Shown: piece after piece, positions 24,859 to 33,614 of the stretch
How positions within the stretch are numbered: the first letter of the stretch is position 1
Layout of the letters: each line of letters starts with the position of its first letter
Assembly: GCF_029223485.1 (NCBI RefSeq)
Contig: NZ_JARHTP010000001.1
Location: 248,001-312,000 of the forward strand
Direction of reading: 5' to 3'
Length of the DNA: 64,000 nucleotides
Origin: Streptomyces coacervatus
GTDB lineage: Bacteria > Actinomycetota > Actinomycetes > Streptomycetales > Streptomycetaceae
Program-made: the position numbers and the translations under genes
The notes under the pieces: model-generated
Seen by the model: only the letters and a program-made list of their open reading frames with translations
Told to the model about the DNA's origin: nothing
Database searches by the model: none

Positions 24859-25197
24859 CTACATCGGCAGCCCCACGGCCCGGCCGAGCGACAACACCAG
24901 GGCCAGCACCCCGCTGGTGGTGGTCGAACCGGCTTGGATCGTCTCCAGCCAGCCGCGGATACGGCCCTGGTCGGCCTGCCGGTTGTGCTCGCCGGCGCGC
25001 ACCAGCTCACGGTGGACCTGCTCGGCCTGCGGAGCCAACTCTGGCTGCTCTGCGCGTAGTTGGCGGATGAGCTCGGCGGCCAGGGCCACCGGATCGGAGC
25101 TCTGCGCGGCGGGGGCGTTGACGGGGGCGTTCATGTGGAACGTGCCGTTGTCGCCGAAGTTGCCGAAGGTGGGGCCGGAGAAGTTGTTCGTGGTCAT
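24859..25197 (-). CDS. Small protein with N-terminal Asn/Gly/Phe motif and C-terminal hydrophobic segment
   Basis: A 112-residue protein of unknown family. Residues 4-23 (NNFSGPTFGNFGDNGTFHMN) match a motif in the adjacent upstream gene. A linker rich in Pro/Ala and a helical middle follow (ALAAELIRQLRAEQPELAPQAEQVHRELVRAGEHNRQ, about 36-72). The end (TTTSGVLALVLSLGRAVGLPM) is hydrophobic and may insert in or lie on a membrane. ATG 25197 has GGAG upstream; longer frames reach into the neighbour and are rejected. The helical middle plus hydrophobic tail resembles the effector-associated helical domains seen in conflict-system proteins. This is an inference, not a match. Confidence 0.75.
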   Translation of the reverse strand: MTTNNFSGPTFGNFGDNGTFHMNAPVNAPAAQSSDPVALAAELIRQLRAEQPELAPQAEQVHRELVRAGEHNRQADQGRIRGWLETIQAGSTTTSGVLALVLSLGRAVGLPM

Positions 25198-25382
25198 CGC
25201 GATGTCTCCGTCTCGGGATCCTGACACCCGGCTCAGGTGTGCGGGTTGGCCGGCTGCTGCGGTTGCTGGCCCTGCTGCCCAGGGGATCCCTGCCCGCCGC
25301 CCGCCGGGGACGCCTGGTACTGGTTCATGACGAACTTTCCGTCGTTGCCGAAGTTGCCCCAGGTGGGACCGGCGAAGTTGTT
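25129..25382 (-). repeat. Two copies of a 60-bp motif-coding element in adjacent genes
   Basis: Copy one (25323-25382) encodes residues 451-470 of the 499-residue protein; copy two (25129-25188) encodes residues 4-23 of the 112-residue protein. By hand alignment 50 of 60 bases and 14 of 20 residues agree. The copies are at the C-terminus of one protein and the N-terminus of the other, with 134 bp between them. Confidence 0.85.
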
Positions 25383-26732
25383 CTGGTTGTTGATCACGGT
25401 CCGCACCTTGTCCAGGGCCGCCGTGTCCACGTTGTGGGCGCGCAGGAACCGTTCCGTGGCGATCATCACGGACTCGTGGATGCGCTGGAAGGCGTCCGTG
25501 GCATCCATGACCTCGTTGTAGGCCATGGTGATGCCCGATACACGCTCGCGGAGGCTGTCGAATGCCCCGTAGTCGTACACCACGTGGTACTTCGAGATGT
25601 CCCGCCGGTCCTTCTCCAGAGCCCGCGCGTGCCGGACCCGCCGGACCCGGCGGTGCCGGATGCGGCCGGGTGCTCCGGTCAGCAGGACACGCCAGTTCGC
25701 CAGCGTGATCCGCACCAGCAGCCACCACTCCTCGAAACCGCCGAGCGGCAGTGCGGCCACCCGGCTGAACTCCTCCTGCAGGGGCGGCAGTACGTACGCG
25801 GCCACCTCCCAGGACAGCCGGGTCTGCAGCAGCCTGGCCCGCAGATGCACGGACACCACATAGCGGCCGCCGCGGCCCACCATCTCCAGGCTCAGATACG
25901 TCGCCATGGCCGCGCCCGCCTGGTTCGCCCCGGCCTGTACAAGCTGTTTGTCGATACGGGAGTTGGGGGCCTTCAGCGGGTCCGGCAGCAGTTGCCGGCC
26001 GACATGGCTCACATGCAGGCCGCGGATGTACAGGCGGTTGCGGGCCCGCAGCTCCGTCAGGCCGGTGATCGTCGTCATCTCCCGGGCCAGGAAGCCGTGC
26101 AGGGCCACCGCGTCGAAGGGCTTGATCGTCTTCCCGGCGGCCGCCGTACCGACGTCGATCGGTGCCCAGACGCTCTCCCGGATCTTGATGCCGCTGCCCA
26201 CGAAGGGGTTGCGGGCCTCGACGCTCGCGTCGTAGGGGACCACGTTCATCTGCCGCAGCGAGGTGAGCCGGTCCTCGGTGGCTCGGTCGAGAGGAGGAGC
26301 CTGGCTCAGGGGTTTGCCGGGGTCGCGGAAGACCGTGCGGGCCGCCACCCAGGCCGAGTGCTCGGTCCGGTGCACGACCCCCGCCGCGACGACGCCCGCA
26401 CCCACCAGCAGGGCACCGAGCGCCACCGCGGCGGACCGCTGCCCCTGTACCAGGGCGAGGACGCCACCCGGCACGGCGGCGACCATCGCCACCAGCAGCA
26501 CCGTCAGCAGGCGGTCCCGCCGTCTGCGCCGTAACTGCGCCGCCGCCGCGTGCCGCACCAGCGCCACCAGATTGATCCCGAGAGGCAGCCCGACGGCTTT
26601 GAGACGGTCCCCGGTGAACTCGTCCAGCGCGTCCAGCGCGAAGTTCTCGTCGAGATGCGCGTGCGCGCACAGCAGACGTGTGACGGCGTCCGTGTCGTAC
26701 TGCGGCAGCTGTGGCAGCGGTCGTGGCGCCAT
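25233..26732 (-). CDS. Two-helix membrane protein with C-terminal Asn/Gly/Phe motif
   Basis: A 499-residue protein of unknown family. An N-terminal helical domain (1-80; HAHLDENFALDALDEFTGDRLKAVG looks death-domain or EAD-like in size) precedes two membrane helices (about 85-105 and 110-130). A large cytoplasmic region follows, with a basic patch (IRHRRVRRVRHARALEKDRR, near 365-385) and helices up to 450. Residues 451-470 (NNFAGPTWGNFGNDGKFVMN) repeat the motif of the next gene, and the tail is Gln/Gly/Pro-rich. ATG 26732 has GGGAGG upstream. It is probably cotranscribed with the 112-residue protein (35-bp gap) and points towards the GTPase/kinase module. Confidence 0.75.
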   Translation of the reverse strand: MAPRPLPQLPQYDTDAVTRLLCAHAHLDENFALDALDEFTGDRLKAVGLPLGINLVALVRHAAAAQLRRRRRDRLLTVLLVAMVAAVPGGVLALVQGQRSAAVALGALLVGAGVVAAGVVHRTEHSAWVAARTVFRDPGKPLSQAPPLDRATEDRLTSLRQMNVVPYDASVEARNPFVGSGIKIRESVWAPIDVGTAAAGKTIKPFDAVALHGFLAREMTTITGLTELRARNRLYIRGLHVSHVGRQLLPDPLKAPNSRIDKQLVQAGANQAGAAMATYLSLEMVGRGGRYVVSVHLRARLLQTRLSWEVAAYVLPPLQEEFSRVAALPLGGFEEWWLLVRITLANWRVLLTGAPGRIRHRRVRRVRHARALEKDRRDISKYHVVYDYGAFDSLRERVSGITMAYNEVMDATDAFQRIHESVMIATERFLRAHNVDTAALDKVRTVINNQNNFAGPTWGNFGNDGKFVMNQYQASPAGGGQGSPGQQGQQPQQPANPHT

Positions 26733-26764
26733 GGGCCCTCCCCCGTGCGGGCCCTTCTCACGAT

Positions 26765-26789
26765 AGGGACAGCGTGGGGTTCTGTCCCT
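26765..26789. promoter_or_regulatory. Inverted repeat upstream of the membrane motif protein
   Basis: AGGGACAG (26765-26772) and CTGTCCCT (26782-26789) form a perfect 8-bp dyad with a nine-base centre. It starts 33 bp before the 499-residue gene's start codon, so an operator is more likely than a terminator. No regulator can be assigned. Confidence 0.4.
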
Positions 26790-26863
26790 GTTTCGGCCGT
26801 ACTGGATTTCCGTACGTCGTCACGGCTCTACGGGAGGTCCGTACGGCCGGGCGGCACGGTTCC

Positions 26864-26903
26864 GGCCCGGCCGGCGCAGGGGGCGCTCCCCGCCGGCCGG
26901 GCC
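26864..26903 (-). terminator. Terminator of the formate dehydrogenase operon
   Basis: GGCCCGGCCGGCG (26864-26876) pairs perfectly with CGCCGGCCGGGCC (26891-26903), a 13-bp stem with a 14-base loop that can fold further. It lies 25 bases beyond the fdhD stop codon. No T tract follows, as is usual in high-GC actinomycetes. Confidence 0.65.
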
Positions 26904-26928
26904 CCGCCGCCGTGTCGCGGAGAGCCCC

Positions 26929-27777
26929 TCACCCCTGGGCGGCCGCGGTCCGCAGAGCGATGCGGTCCTCGCCCGCGTACACGTTCATGGAGGCGCCCCG
27001 CAGGAAGCCCACCAGGGTCAGGCCCGTCTCCGCGGCCAGGTCGACGGCCAGCGACGAGGGCGCCGAGACCGCCGCCAGGACCGGGATCCCGGCCATGACC
27101 GCCTTCTGCGCCAGCTCGAAGGAGGCCCGGCCCGAGACCAGGAGGATGCTGCGGGACAGCGGCAGGTCGCCGTTCTGCAGGGCACGCCCCACCAGCTTGT
27201 CGACCGCGTTGTGCCGGCCCACGTCCTCCCGTATGTCGACCAGCTCGCCGTCCTCCGTGAACAGGGCCGCCGCGTGCAGACCCCCGGTCCGGTCGAAGAC
27301 CCGCTGGGCCGCGCGGAGCCGGTCGGGGAGGCTCGCGAGGAGTTCGGGTTCGACGCGGACCGGGGGAGTGTCGGCTATCGGCCAGCGGGCCGTCGTGCGT
27401 ACGGCATCGAGGCTCGCCTTGCCGCACAGCCCGCAGGACGAGGTGGTGTAGACGTTCCGTTCGAGGGTGATGTCGGGGATCGTCACGCCCGGCGAGGTCC
27501 GCACATCCACCACGTTGTACGTGTTCGAGCCGTCGACCGTGGCTCCCGCGCAGTACACGATGTTCTGCAGATCGCCCTGCTCGGCGAGGACGCCCTCGCT
27601 GACCAGGAAGCCCGCGGCCAGCGCGAAGTCGTCGCCCGGGGTGCGCATGGTGATCGCGAGCGGCTTGCCGTTCAGCCTGATCTCCAGCGGTTCCTCGGCG
27701 ACCAGCGTGTCCGGGCGGGTGGAGATGGCCCCGTCCCGGATGCGGATCACCTTGCGTCGTTCCGTGACTCGTCCCAT
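26929..27777 (-). CDS. fdhD: Formate dehydrogenase accessory sulfurtransferase FdhD
   Basis: A 282-residue FdhD. This protein passes sulfur from a cysteine desulfurase to the molybdenum cofactor of formate dehydrogenase, which is inactive without it. The conserved Cys pair is present (SSCGLCGK, near residue 118), as are [17 protein letters not shown], the [14 protein letters not shown] block and [15 protein letters not shown]. The last gene of a five-gene operon, it begins eight bases after the ferredoxin-like subunit stop. The location fits a dedicated maturase for the adjacent enzyme. Confidence 0.96.
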   Translation of the reverse strand: MGRVTERRKVIRIRDGAISTRPDTLVAEEPLEIRLNGKPLAITMRTPGDDFALAAGFLVSEGVLAEQGDLQNIVYCAGATVDGSNTYNVVDVRTSPGVTIPDITLERNVYTTSSCGLCGKASLDAVRTTARWPIADTPPVRVEPELLASLPDRLRAAQRVFDRTGGLHAAALFTEDGELVDIREDVGRHNAVDKLVGRALQNGDLPLSRSILLVSGRASFELAQKAVMAGIPVLAAVSAPSSLAVDLAAETGLTLVGFLRGASMNVYAGEDRIALRTAAAQG

Positions 27778-27785
27778 GTCGTGTC

Positions 27786-28646
27786 TCAGTCCCGGTTCTG
27801 TACGTGCTGGTAGCCGAAGCGGCCCTTGATGCAGAGGTTGCCGTGGGTCACCGGGTTGTCGTGTGGGGAGGTGACCTTCACGATTTCATTGTCCTGCACG
27901 TGGAGAGTGAGGTTGCAGCCCACTCCGCAGTAGGCGCACACGGTCGTCGTCTCCGTCTGTGCCGACTCGTCCCAGGTGCCGGCCGCGCGCATGTCGAACT
28001 CCGACTTGAACGACAGCGCTCCCGTGGGGCAGACCTCGATGCAGTTGCCGCAGTACACGCACGCCGAGTCGGTGAGCGGGGCGTCGTGCTCGACGGCGAT
28101 CCGGGCGCCGAAGCCGCGGCCGGAGACCGAGATGGCGAACGTGTTCTGCCACTGGTCGCCGCAGGCGTCCACGCACTTGTAGCAGAGGATGCACTTGTCG
28201 TAGTCGCGCACATACAGATCGTTGTCGACCTTGGGTTCCTCGCCCAGGCGGGCGGCGTCCGGGCCGAAACGGTCCGGCTTCGCCTCGTACTCCTTGATCC
28301 ATTCGGCGACTTGTGGAGTCGTCGACAAGTCGACCGAGGAGGCGAGAAGTTCGAGGACGATCTTGCGGCTGTGGCGGGCGCGCTCGGTGTCCGTCCGCAC
28401 CTCCATACCGGGCTCGGCCCTGCGGGAGCAGGCCGGGACGAGCGTGCGGGCGCCCTCGACCTCGACGACGCAGACACGGCAGGCGTTCTTGGGGGTGAGC
28501 GTGTCGCCCTGGCACAGGGTCGGCACGTCCTTCCCGGCCGCCCGGCAGGCGTCGAGAATCGTCGAACCCTCGGGCGCCCGCACCGGCTCCCCGTCGACGG
28601 TGAACTCCAGCAGCCGGCGCGGGATCCCCAGCGGTGTCACGGTCAT
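27786..28646 (-). CDS. Formate dehydrogenase alpha subunit, N-terminal iron-sulfur half (split gene)
   Basis: A 286-residue iron-sulfur protein equal to the N-terminal part of FdsA/FdhA-type alpha subunits. A plant-type [2Fe-2S] domain (C45, C56, C59, C73) is followed by two [4Fe-4S] ferredoxin clusters (C152-C155-C158-C162 and C196-C199-C202-C206). The last part is the [4Fe-4S] motif that belongs to the molybdopterin domain (C237, C240, C244, C272), ending in [11 protein letters not shown]. The chain stops there, exactly where a full-length alpha subunit would continue into the catalytic domain, which is found in the gene at 30472-32391. ATG 28646 overlaps the stop of the diaphorase gene (ATGA). 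Confidence 0.9.
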   Translation of the reverse strand: MTVTPLGIPRRLLEFTVDGEPVRAPEGSTILDACRAAGKDVPTLCQGDTLTPKNACRVCVVEVEGARTLVPACSRRAEPGMEVRTDTERARHSRKIVLELLASSVDLSTTPQVAEWIKEYEAKPDRFGPDAARLGEEPKVDNDLYVRDYDKCILCYKCVDACGDQWQNTFAISVSGRGFGARIAVEHDAPLTDSACVYCGNCIEVCPTGALSFKSEFDMRAAGTWDESAQTETTTVCAYCGVGCNLTLHVQDNEIVKVTSPHDNPVTHGNLCIKGRFGYQHVQNRD

Positions 28647-30466
28647 TCGTACGCCCCCAGACGGTCGATGGCGGATTCCACGGCGTTCCACGCGGTCTGC
28701 CCCAGACCGCAGATCGAGGCGTCCCGCATCGCGCGGCCGACTTCCCTGAGCAGAGCGATGTCGCCGGCGGCTACCGCGCCCGTGCGCTCCGCGATCCGGT
28801 GCAGCGCCTCCTCCTGGCGCACGGTCCCGACCCGGCACGGCACACACTGCCCGCACGACTCGTCGCGGAAGAACTCCGCGATACGCAGAAGCAGCCGGGG
28901 CAGCGGGACCGTGTCGTCGAAGGCCATGACGACTCCGGAACCGAGCGTCGTGCCCGCTTCCCGAGTGCCTTCGAAGGTGAGGGGGATGTCCAGTTCGTCC
29001 GGCCGTACGAAGCCGCCCGCCGCGCCGCCCAGCAGCACCGCCCGCAGACGGTCCCGTACGCCGGCCTCGGTGAGCAGCTCGCCGAGCGTGGCGCCGAACG
29101 GCAGCTCATAGATGCCGGGCCGGTCCACGCTGCCCGAGACGCAGAACAGCTTCGGCCCGGTGGACCTCCCGGTGCCGATCGCCGCGTACGCCGGAGCACC
29201 CATGGTCAGGATCGGCAGGACATTGACCAGCGTCTCCACGTTGTTCTCGACCGTGGGCTTGCCGAACAGGCCCTTCTCCACCGGGAAGGGCGGCTTCGAA
29301 CGCGGCTCGCCCCGATAGCCCTCGATCGAGTTGAACAGGGCCGTCTCCTCGCCGCAGATGTACGCGCCCGCACCGCGCCGGATCTCGATGTCGAAGGCGT
29401 AGCCCTGGCCCAGGACGTCGTCGCCGAGGAAGCCACGCGCGCGTGCCTGCGCGATCGCGTGCTCCAGGCGACGCAGCACCCGCGGGTACTCGCCCCGCAG
29501 ATACACGTACCCCTGGTGCGCACCGATCGCATACGCGGCGATCGTCATCGCCTCGACCAGCGCATACGGGTCCCCTTCAATGATCACGCGGTCCTTGAAG
29601 GTGCCCGGCTCGGATTCGTCCGCGTTGCACACCAGGTAGTGCGGGTGGTCGGGCTGCGACGCGGTGGCCTGCCATTTGCGGCCGGTGGGGAAGGCGGCGC
29701 CGCCGCGGCCGACCAGGCCGGAGTCGGTCACCTCGCGGATGACCCCGGCGGGGCCGAGCTCGAAGGCCCGGCGCAGGGCCGTGTAGCCGCCGTGGGCGCG
29801 GTAGTCGTCGAGACTCGACGGGTCGACGACGCCGACGCGTTTCAACAGAAGGAGGCCGTCCTGCCCCGTCTGCGGTACGGCTGCCGCGGCCGGCGGTTCC
29901 TCCGGCGCCGAGTCGGGCGCACTCGCGGCGAGTACGGCCGCCTCGACCGTCGCCGGTGCCGACACCGCCGTACGCACCGGGTCTCCCGCCTTGATCGCGA
30001 GTGCCGCCGGAGCCCGCTCGCACAGGCCGAGACAGGGGCTGCGCTCGACACTCACCCCACTGCCCGGCCCCAGCCGTGCCTCGATCCCGGCGCACAGGCC
30101 GGGCACTCCGGCGGCCGCGCACGCCAGGTCCGTGCACACGTGCAGCACGGTCGCCGGGCGTGGCTTGAGCGAGAACATCGCGTAGAAGGTCGCGACGCCG
30201 TACGCCTCCGCCGGGGGCACGGTCAGCCGACGGCACAGGTAGTCGAGGGCGCCCTCGCTGATCCAGCCGATCCGGTCATTGATCGCGTGCAGCCCCGGCA
30301 ACAGCAGGTCGCGCCGCTCCCGGGCCTCGCGGCCACCGCGAGCCCATCTGAGGTCGGCGTCTGTACGGTCCGCGCCCTCCCAGGAGGACTCGGGAGGGCC
30401 CAACAGGGCGTCCACGGCGGCCCGTTCGTCGTCCGTCGGCTTGCTGTCGCCGAAGTGCAGATCCAC
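28643..30466 (-). CDS. NuoE-NuoF fusion: NADH-linked diaphorase subunit of formate dehydrogenase
   Basis: A 607-residue fusion. Residues about 30-155 are a NuoE-like thioredoxin-fold [2Fe-2S] domain (C111, C116, C145, C149). From about 200 on is the NuoF-type FMN/NAD domain: GRGGAAFPTGRKW, NADESEPGTFKDR, YLRGEYP, GAGAYICGEETALFNSIEG, and the [4Fe-4S] site SCGQCVPCRVGT. It takes electrons from formate oxidation and reduces NAD+. The start is GTG 30466 with AGGTGA upstream, five bases after the catalytic-subunit stop. The fused E-F form is known from soluble hydrogenases and some formate dehydrogenases, where the two domains are often separate. Confidence 0.93.
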   Translation of the reverse strand: MDLHFGDSKPTDDERAAVDALLGPPESSWEGADRTDADLRWARGGREARERRDLLLPGLHAINDRIGWISEGALDYLCRRLTVPPAEAYGVATFYAMFSLKPRPATVLHVCTDLACAAAGVPGLCAGIEARLGPGSGVSVERSPCLGLCERAPAALAIKAGDPVRTAVSAPATVEAAVLAASAPDSAPEEPPAAAAVPQTGQDGLLLLKRVGVVDPSSLDDYRAHGGYTALRRAFELGPAGVIREVTDSGLVGRGGAAFPTGRKWQATASQPDHPHYLVCNADESEPGTFKDRVIIEGDPYALVEAMTIAAYAIGAHQGYVYLRGEYPRVLRRLEHAIAQARARGFLGDDVLGQGYAFDIEIRRGAGAYICGEETALFNSIEGYRGEPRSKPPFPVEKGLFGKPTVENNVETLVNVLPILTMGAPAYAAIGTGRSTGPKLFCVSGSVDRPGIYELPFGATLGELLTEAGVRDRLRAVLLGGAAGGFVRPDELDIPLTFEGTREAGTTLGSGVVMAFDDTVPLPRLLLRIAEFFRDESCGQCVPCRVGTVRQEEALHRIAERTGAVAAGDIALLREVGRAMRDASICGLGQTAWNAVESAIDRLGAYE

Positions 30467-30471
30467 TTACG

Positions 30472-32391
30472 TCACCTCACGATGGTCGCAACCGGAAGCT
30501 TGTCGATCCGGATCGCCGACGCCTTGAACTCCGCCGTCCCCGCGATCGGGCAGTTCGCCTCGATCGTCAGCTGGTTGGTGTCCACCTCGTCGGGAAAGTG
30601 CATGGTCATGAAGGCGAGCCCGGGCCGAAGAGCCGTGTCGACCCATACGGGCGCCACGACCGAGCCCCGCCGTGAGGACACCTGCACCTCCTCGCCGACC
30701 ACGACCCCGTACCGCTCGGCGTCCTCCGGGCACAGCTCGACGTACTCGCCGCGCCTGAGCGGGGAGGCGAAACCGCCGCTCTGCACACCGGTGTTGTACG
30801 AGTCGAGCCGCCGCCCGGTCGTCAGCCGGATCGGGTACTCCTCGTCCGTGAGGTCGACCGGCGGATCGTGCCGGACGATCCCGAAGGGCGCCGGCATGCC
30901 GCGCCTGACCGGGTCCTTCTCCCACAACCGGCCGTGCAGATACGTCGGTTCGAGCTCGTCGGTGCTCGGGCACGGCCACTGGATGCCCTGCTGCTCCTCC
31001 AGGCGCTCGTACGTCATCCCGTAGTGGTCCGGCGAGACGGACCTGAGCTCGTTCCAGACGGCCTCGGCGTCGGCGTACTTCCAGTCGTGACCCAGGCGCG
31101 CAGCCAGCTCGCAGATGATGTCGATGTCCTCGCGGGCCTCGCCGGGCGGGGTGACCGCACGCCGGACCCGCTGAACCCGCCGTTCGCTGTTGGTGGTGGT
31201 GCCGTCGGTCTCCGCCCAGCCGGCGGTCGCGGGCAGGATCACGTCCGCGAGCTCGGCCGTCTTCGTGAGGAAGATGTCCTGCACGACCAGGAAGTCCAGC
31301 TGCTTCATGCGCCGTACGGCCTGCTCGCTGTCCGCCTCCGACTGGGCCGGGTTCTCACCGATGCAGTAGACGGCCTTGAGCGTGCCCTCCTCCATCGCCT
31401 CGAACATCTCCGTCAGGTTCAGCCCGTAGTGCGGCTGGATGACGGTGTCCCAGGCCGACTCGAACTTCAGCCTGGAGTCGGGGTCGAGGAGGTCCTGGAA
31501 GCCGGGGAGGCGGTTGGGGATCGCGCCCATGTCGCCGCCGCCCTGCACGTTGTTCTGGCCGCGCAGGGGCTGCAAACCGGCGCCGTATCGGCCCACTTGG
31601 CCGGTCAGCAGGGAGAGGTTGATCAGCGCCCGGACGTTGTCCGTGCCGTTGTGGTGCTCGGTGATGCCGAGGGTCCAGCACAGCTGGGCGCGCTCGGCAC
31701 GGGCGTAGGCGTGCGCCAACTCCCTTATGGCGCGCGCCGGTACGCCCGTCACCTTCTCGGCGAGGGACAGCGTCCACGGCTCGACGAGCTTCTTGTACTC
31801 CTCGAAGCCGCTGGTGGCCCGCTCGATGAACGCCTCGTTCGCCAGGCCCGCGTGGATGATCTCGCGGCCGATCGCGTGTGCCATCGGGATGTCGGTGCCG
31901 ACGTTGAGGCCGAGCCAGCTCTCCGCCCACTCGGCGGTGGAGGTGCGGCGCGGGTCGACGGCGTACATCCGGGCGCCGTTCCTGATCCCCTTCAGGACGT
32001 GCTGGAAGAAGATCGGGTGCGCAAAGCGGGCGTTGGAGCCCCACATCACGATCACGTCGGTGTGCTCGATCTCCTCGTACGAGGAGGTGCCGCCGCCGGA
32101 GCCGAAGGCGGAGCTCAGGCCGGCCACACTCGGCGCATGACACGTGCGGTTGCAGGAGTCCACGTTGTTGGTGCCCATGACGACCCGCGCGAACTTCTGC
32201 GCCACGTAGTTCATTTCGTTGGTCGCGCGGGCGCAGGAGAACATGCCGAACGCGCCGCGGCCGCGCTCCAGGCCGCGCGCCGCCCGGTCCAGGGCCTCCT
32301 CCCAACTCGCCGGCCGGAATGGCTCGTTGCGGGAGTCGCGGACGAGGGGGTGCGTCAATCGGGTGTAGGTCTTCGGTTGCCGTTTCCTCAT
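30472..32391 (-). CDS. Formate dehydrogenase alpha subunit, catalytic molybdopterin half (split gene)
   Basis: A 639-residue molybdopterin oxidoreductase. It starts at the point (RLTHPLVR...EPFRPASWEEAL) that normally follows the N-terminal [4Fe-4S] region. The active-site signature is CNRTCHAPSVAGL: Cys84 replaces the selenocysteine of E. coli FdhF, followed by His85. Later come GSNARFAHPI, the cofactor segments and the C-terminal beta-barrel MGD domain (EEYPIRLTTGRRLDSYNTG, HFPDEVDTNQLT). No [4Fe-4S] Cys quartet is present in this chain; it is in the separate 286-residue protein. The ATG lies 16 bp after the reductase gene. Product: CO2 from formate in the cytoplasm. Confidence 0.92.
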   Translation of the reverse strand: MRKRQPKTYTRLTHPLVRDSRNEPFRPASWEEALDRAARGLERGRGAFGMFSCARATNEMNYVAQKFARVVMGTNNVDSCNRTCHAPSVAGLSSAFGSGGGTSSYEEIEHTDVIVMWGSNARFAHPIFFQHVLKGIRNGARMYAVDPRRTSTAEWAESWLGLNVGTDIPMAHAIGREIIHAGLANEAFIERATSGFEEYKKLVEPWTLSLAEKVTGVPARAIRELAHAYARAERAQLCWTLGITEHHNGTDNVRALINLSLLTGQVGRYGAGLQPLRGQNNVQGGGDMGAIPNRLPGFQDLLDPDSRLKFESAWDTVIQPHYGLNLTEMFEAMEEGTLKAVYCIGENPAQSEADSEQAVRRMKQLDFLVVQDIFLTKTAELADVILPATAGWAETDGTTTNSERRVQRVRRAVTPPGEAREDIDIICELAARLGHDWKYADAEAVWNELRSVSPDHYGMTYERLEEQQGIQWPCPSTDELEPTYLHGRLWEKDPVRRGMPAPFGIVRHDPPVDLTDEEYPIRLTTGRRLDSYNTGVQSGGFASPLRRGEYVELCPEDAERYGVVVGEEVQVSSRRGSVVAPVWVDTALRPGLAFMTMHFPDEVDTNQLTIEANCPIAGTAEFKASAIRIDKLPVATIVR

Positions 32392-32407
32392 GTGAGGCCC
32401 CCAGATT

Positions 32408-33379
32408 TCATGCGGCGCTCCTCAGCGCGAGCAGGTCCGAGATGGCGTGCACGGTGCGCAGGGTGGGCACCTCCACGCCGGTGATCTCCGCCAACTCGAC
32501 GACGGCCGCGAGGAGTACGTCGAGTTCGAGCGGTTTGCCGCGCTCCAGGTCCTGGAGCGTGGAGGTGCGGTGGTCGCCGACGCGTTCGGCGCCGGCCAGG
32601 CGGCGTTCGATGGAGACGCCGACCTCGCAGCCGAGCGCCTCGGCGACGGCAAGGGTCTCGGCCATCATGGTCTCGATGACCTTGCGGGTGCCGCCGTGCA
32701 GACACATCTGCCGCATGGTGGCGCGGGCCAGGGCGCTGATCGGGTTGAAGGAGATGTTGCCGAGCAGCTTGACCCAGATGTCGCCCCGCAGCTCCGGCTC
32801 GACGGGACACTTGAGCCCTCCGGCCTGCATGGCCTCGCTGAATTCCAGGCAGCGCTTCGACACGCTCCGGTCGGGCTCACCGATGGAGAACCGGGTGCCT
32901 TCCAAGTGCCGTACGACACCCGGCCCTTCGAGCTCGGTGGCCGCGTAGACGACACATCCGACGGCCCGCTGAGGCGCGAGCACCGCACTGACCGCGCCGT
33001 CCGGGTCCACACTCTCGACGCGATGGCCGTCGTAGGGGCCGCCGTGCCGGTGGAAGTACCACCAGGGGATGCCGTTCTGGGCGGCGATCACCGCCGTGGT
33101 GTCGTGCAGAAGGGGCTCGATCAGCGGCCCGCACGCCGCGTACGAGTTGGCCTTCAGGCCCAGGAGGACGTAGTCGACCGGGCCGATCTCGGCCGGGTCG
33201 TCGGTGGCGTGGGCGTACGCGGTGAAGTCGCCGCGCGGGCTGAGCACCCGGACTCCTTGCTGCCTCATGGCCGCCAAGTGCGGTCCACGGGCGACGAGAT
33301 GCACATCGGCGCCGGCGCGGTGGAGCGCGGCACCGACGTAGGCGCCGATCGCACCGGCGCCGAGAACTGCGACTTTCAT
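32408..33379 (-). CDS. 2-dehydropantoate 2-reductase-like protein
   Basis: A 323-residue PanE/ApbA-family NADPH oxidoreductase. It has the N-terminal Rossmann loop VLGAGAIGAYVGAAL, the linker LLGLKANS, the catalytic-Lys/Asn region DIWVKLLGNISFNPISAL, and a terminal helical domain. Ketopantoate reductase makes pantoate for CoA, and formate consumption might tie to CoA supply, but family members also reduce other 2-keto acids. The ATG is 33379; a longer frame would run into the promoter region. It is the first gene of the five-gene formate operon (16-bp spacing to the next), and a putative GntR operator lies 82 bp upstream. Confidence 0.85.
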   Translation of the reverse strand: MKVAVLGAGAIGAYVGAALHRAGADVHLVARGPHLAAMRQQGVRVLSPRGDFTAYAHATDDPAEIGPVDYVLLGLKANSYAACGPLIEPLLHDTTAVIAAQNGIPWWYFHRHGGPYDGHRVESVDPDGAVSAVLAPQRAVGCVVYAATELEGPGVVRHLEGTRFSIGEPDRSVSKRCLEFSEAMQAGGLKCPVEPELRGDIWVKLLGNISFNPISALARATMRQMCLHGGTRKVIETMMAETLAVAEALGCEVGVSIERRLAGAERVGDHRTSTLQDLERGKPLELDVLLAAVVELAEITGVEVPTLRTVHAISDLLALRSAA

Positions 33380-33426
33380 GACGAGGGAGCTCCGTTCGGT
33401 CGAGGGATACCGCGGAGATGGCCGCA

Positions 33427-33456
33427 CAGTCGAACTCTGCCGAACACTGTCGACTG
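33427..33456. repeat. Nested repeats in the divergent formate/OxlT promoter region
   Basis: CAGTCGA (33427-33433) and TCGACTG (33450-33456) form a dyad with a 16-base centre. Inside it, CGAACTCTGC and CGAACACTGT are tandem 10-mers. CAGTCGAC also occurs at about 36193 before the GntR gene. Together with 33461-33470 this suggests a complex control region in the 235-bp gap. Confidence 0.4.
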
Positions 33457-33460
33457 AATA

Positions 33461-33470
33461 TTGTCTACAG
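33461..33470. promoter_or_regulatory. Putative GntR/FCD operator in the formate-OxlT intergenic region
   Basis: TTGTCTACAG resembles the TNGTNNACNA half-dyad bound by FadR-type GntR proteins. On the opposite strand 36233-36242 reads TCGTCTACAG, nine of ten bases identical, just before the GntR-FCD gene. Shared control of the formate operon and OxlT gene is inferred. Confidence 0.45.
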
Positions 33471-33614
33471 TATGGCGATGGGGGCAGCAAGGGTTCGTGC
33501 ACGGTTCGGAAAACCGGTCGGTACGACCGCTCGGCGCGCCCGGCATACCGTTCATCGCATACGGTCGACGCGCCGCCTTCTCAACTCCCTTGCCGTTCCC
33601 TTACGTTCGGGATC

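Noticed and set aside
30472..32391. Selenocysteine formate dehydrogenase
   Set aside because: The active-site codon encodes Cys (TCHAPS); there is no in-frame TGA and no SECIS need.
27786..32391. Sequencing frameshift as the reason for the split alpha subunit
   Set aside because: The two halves are separated by the whole 1.8-kb NuoE-NuoF gene, so a point error cannot join them.
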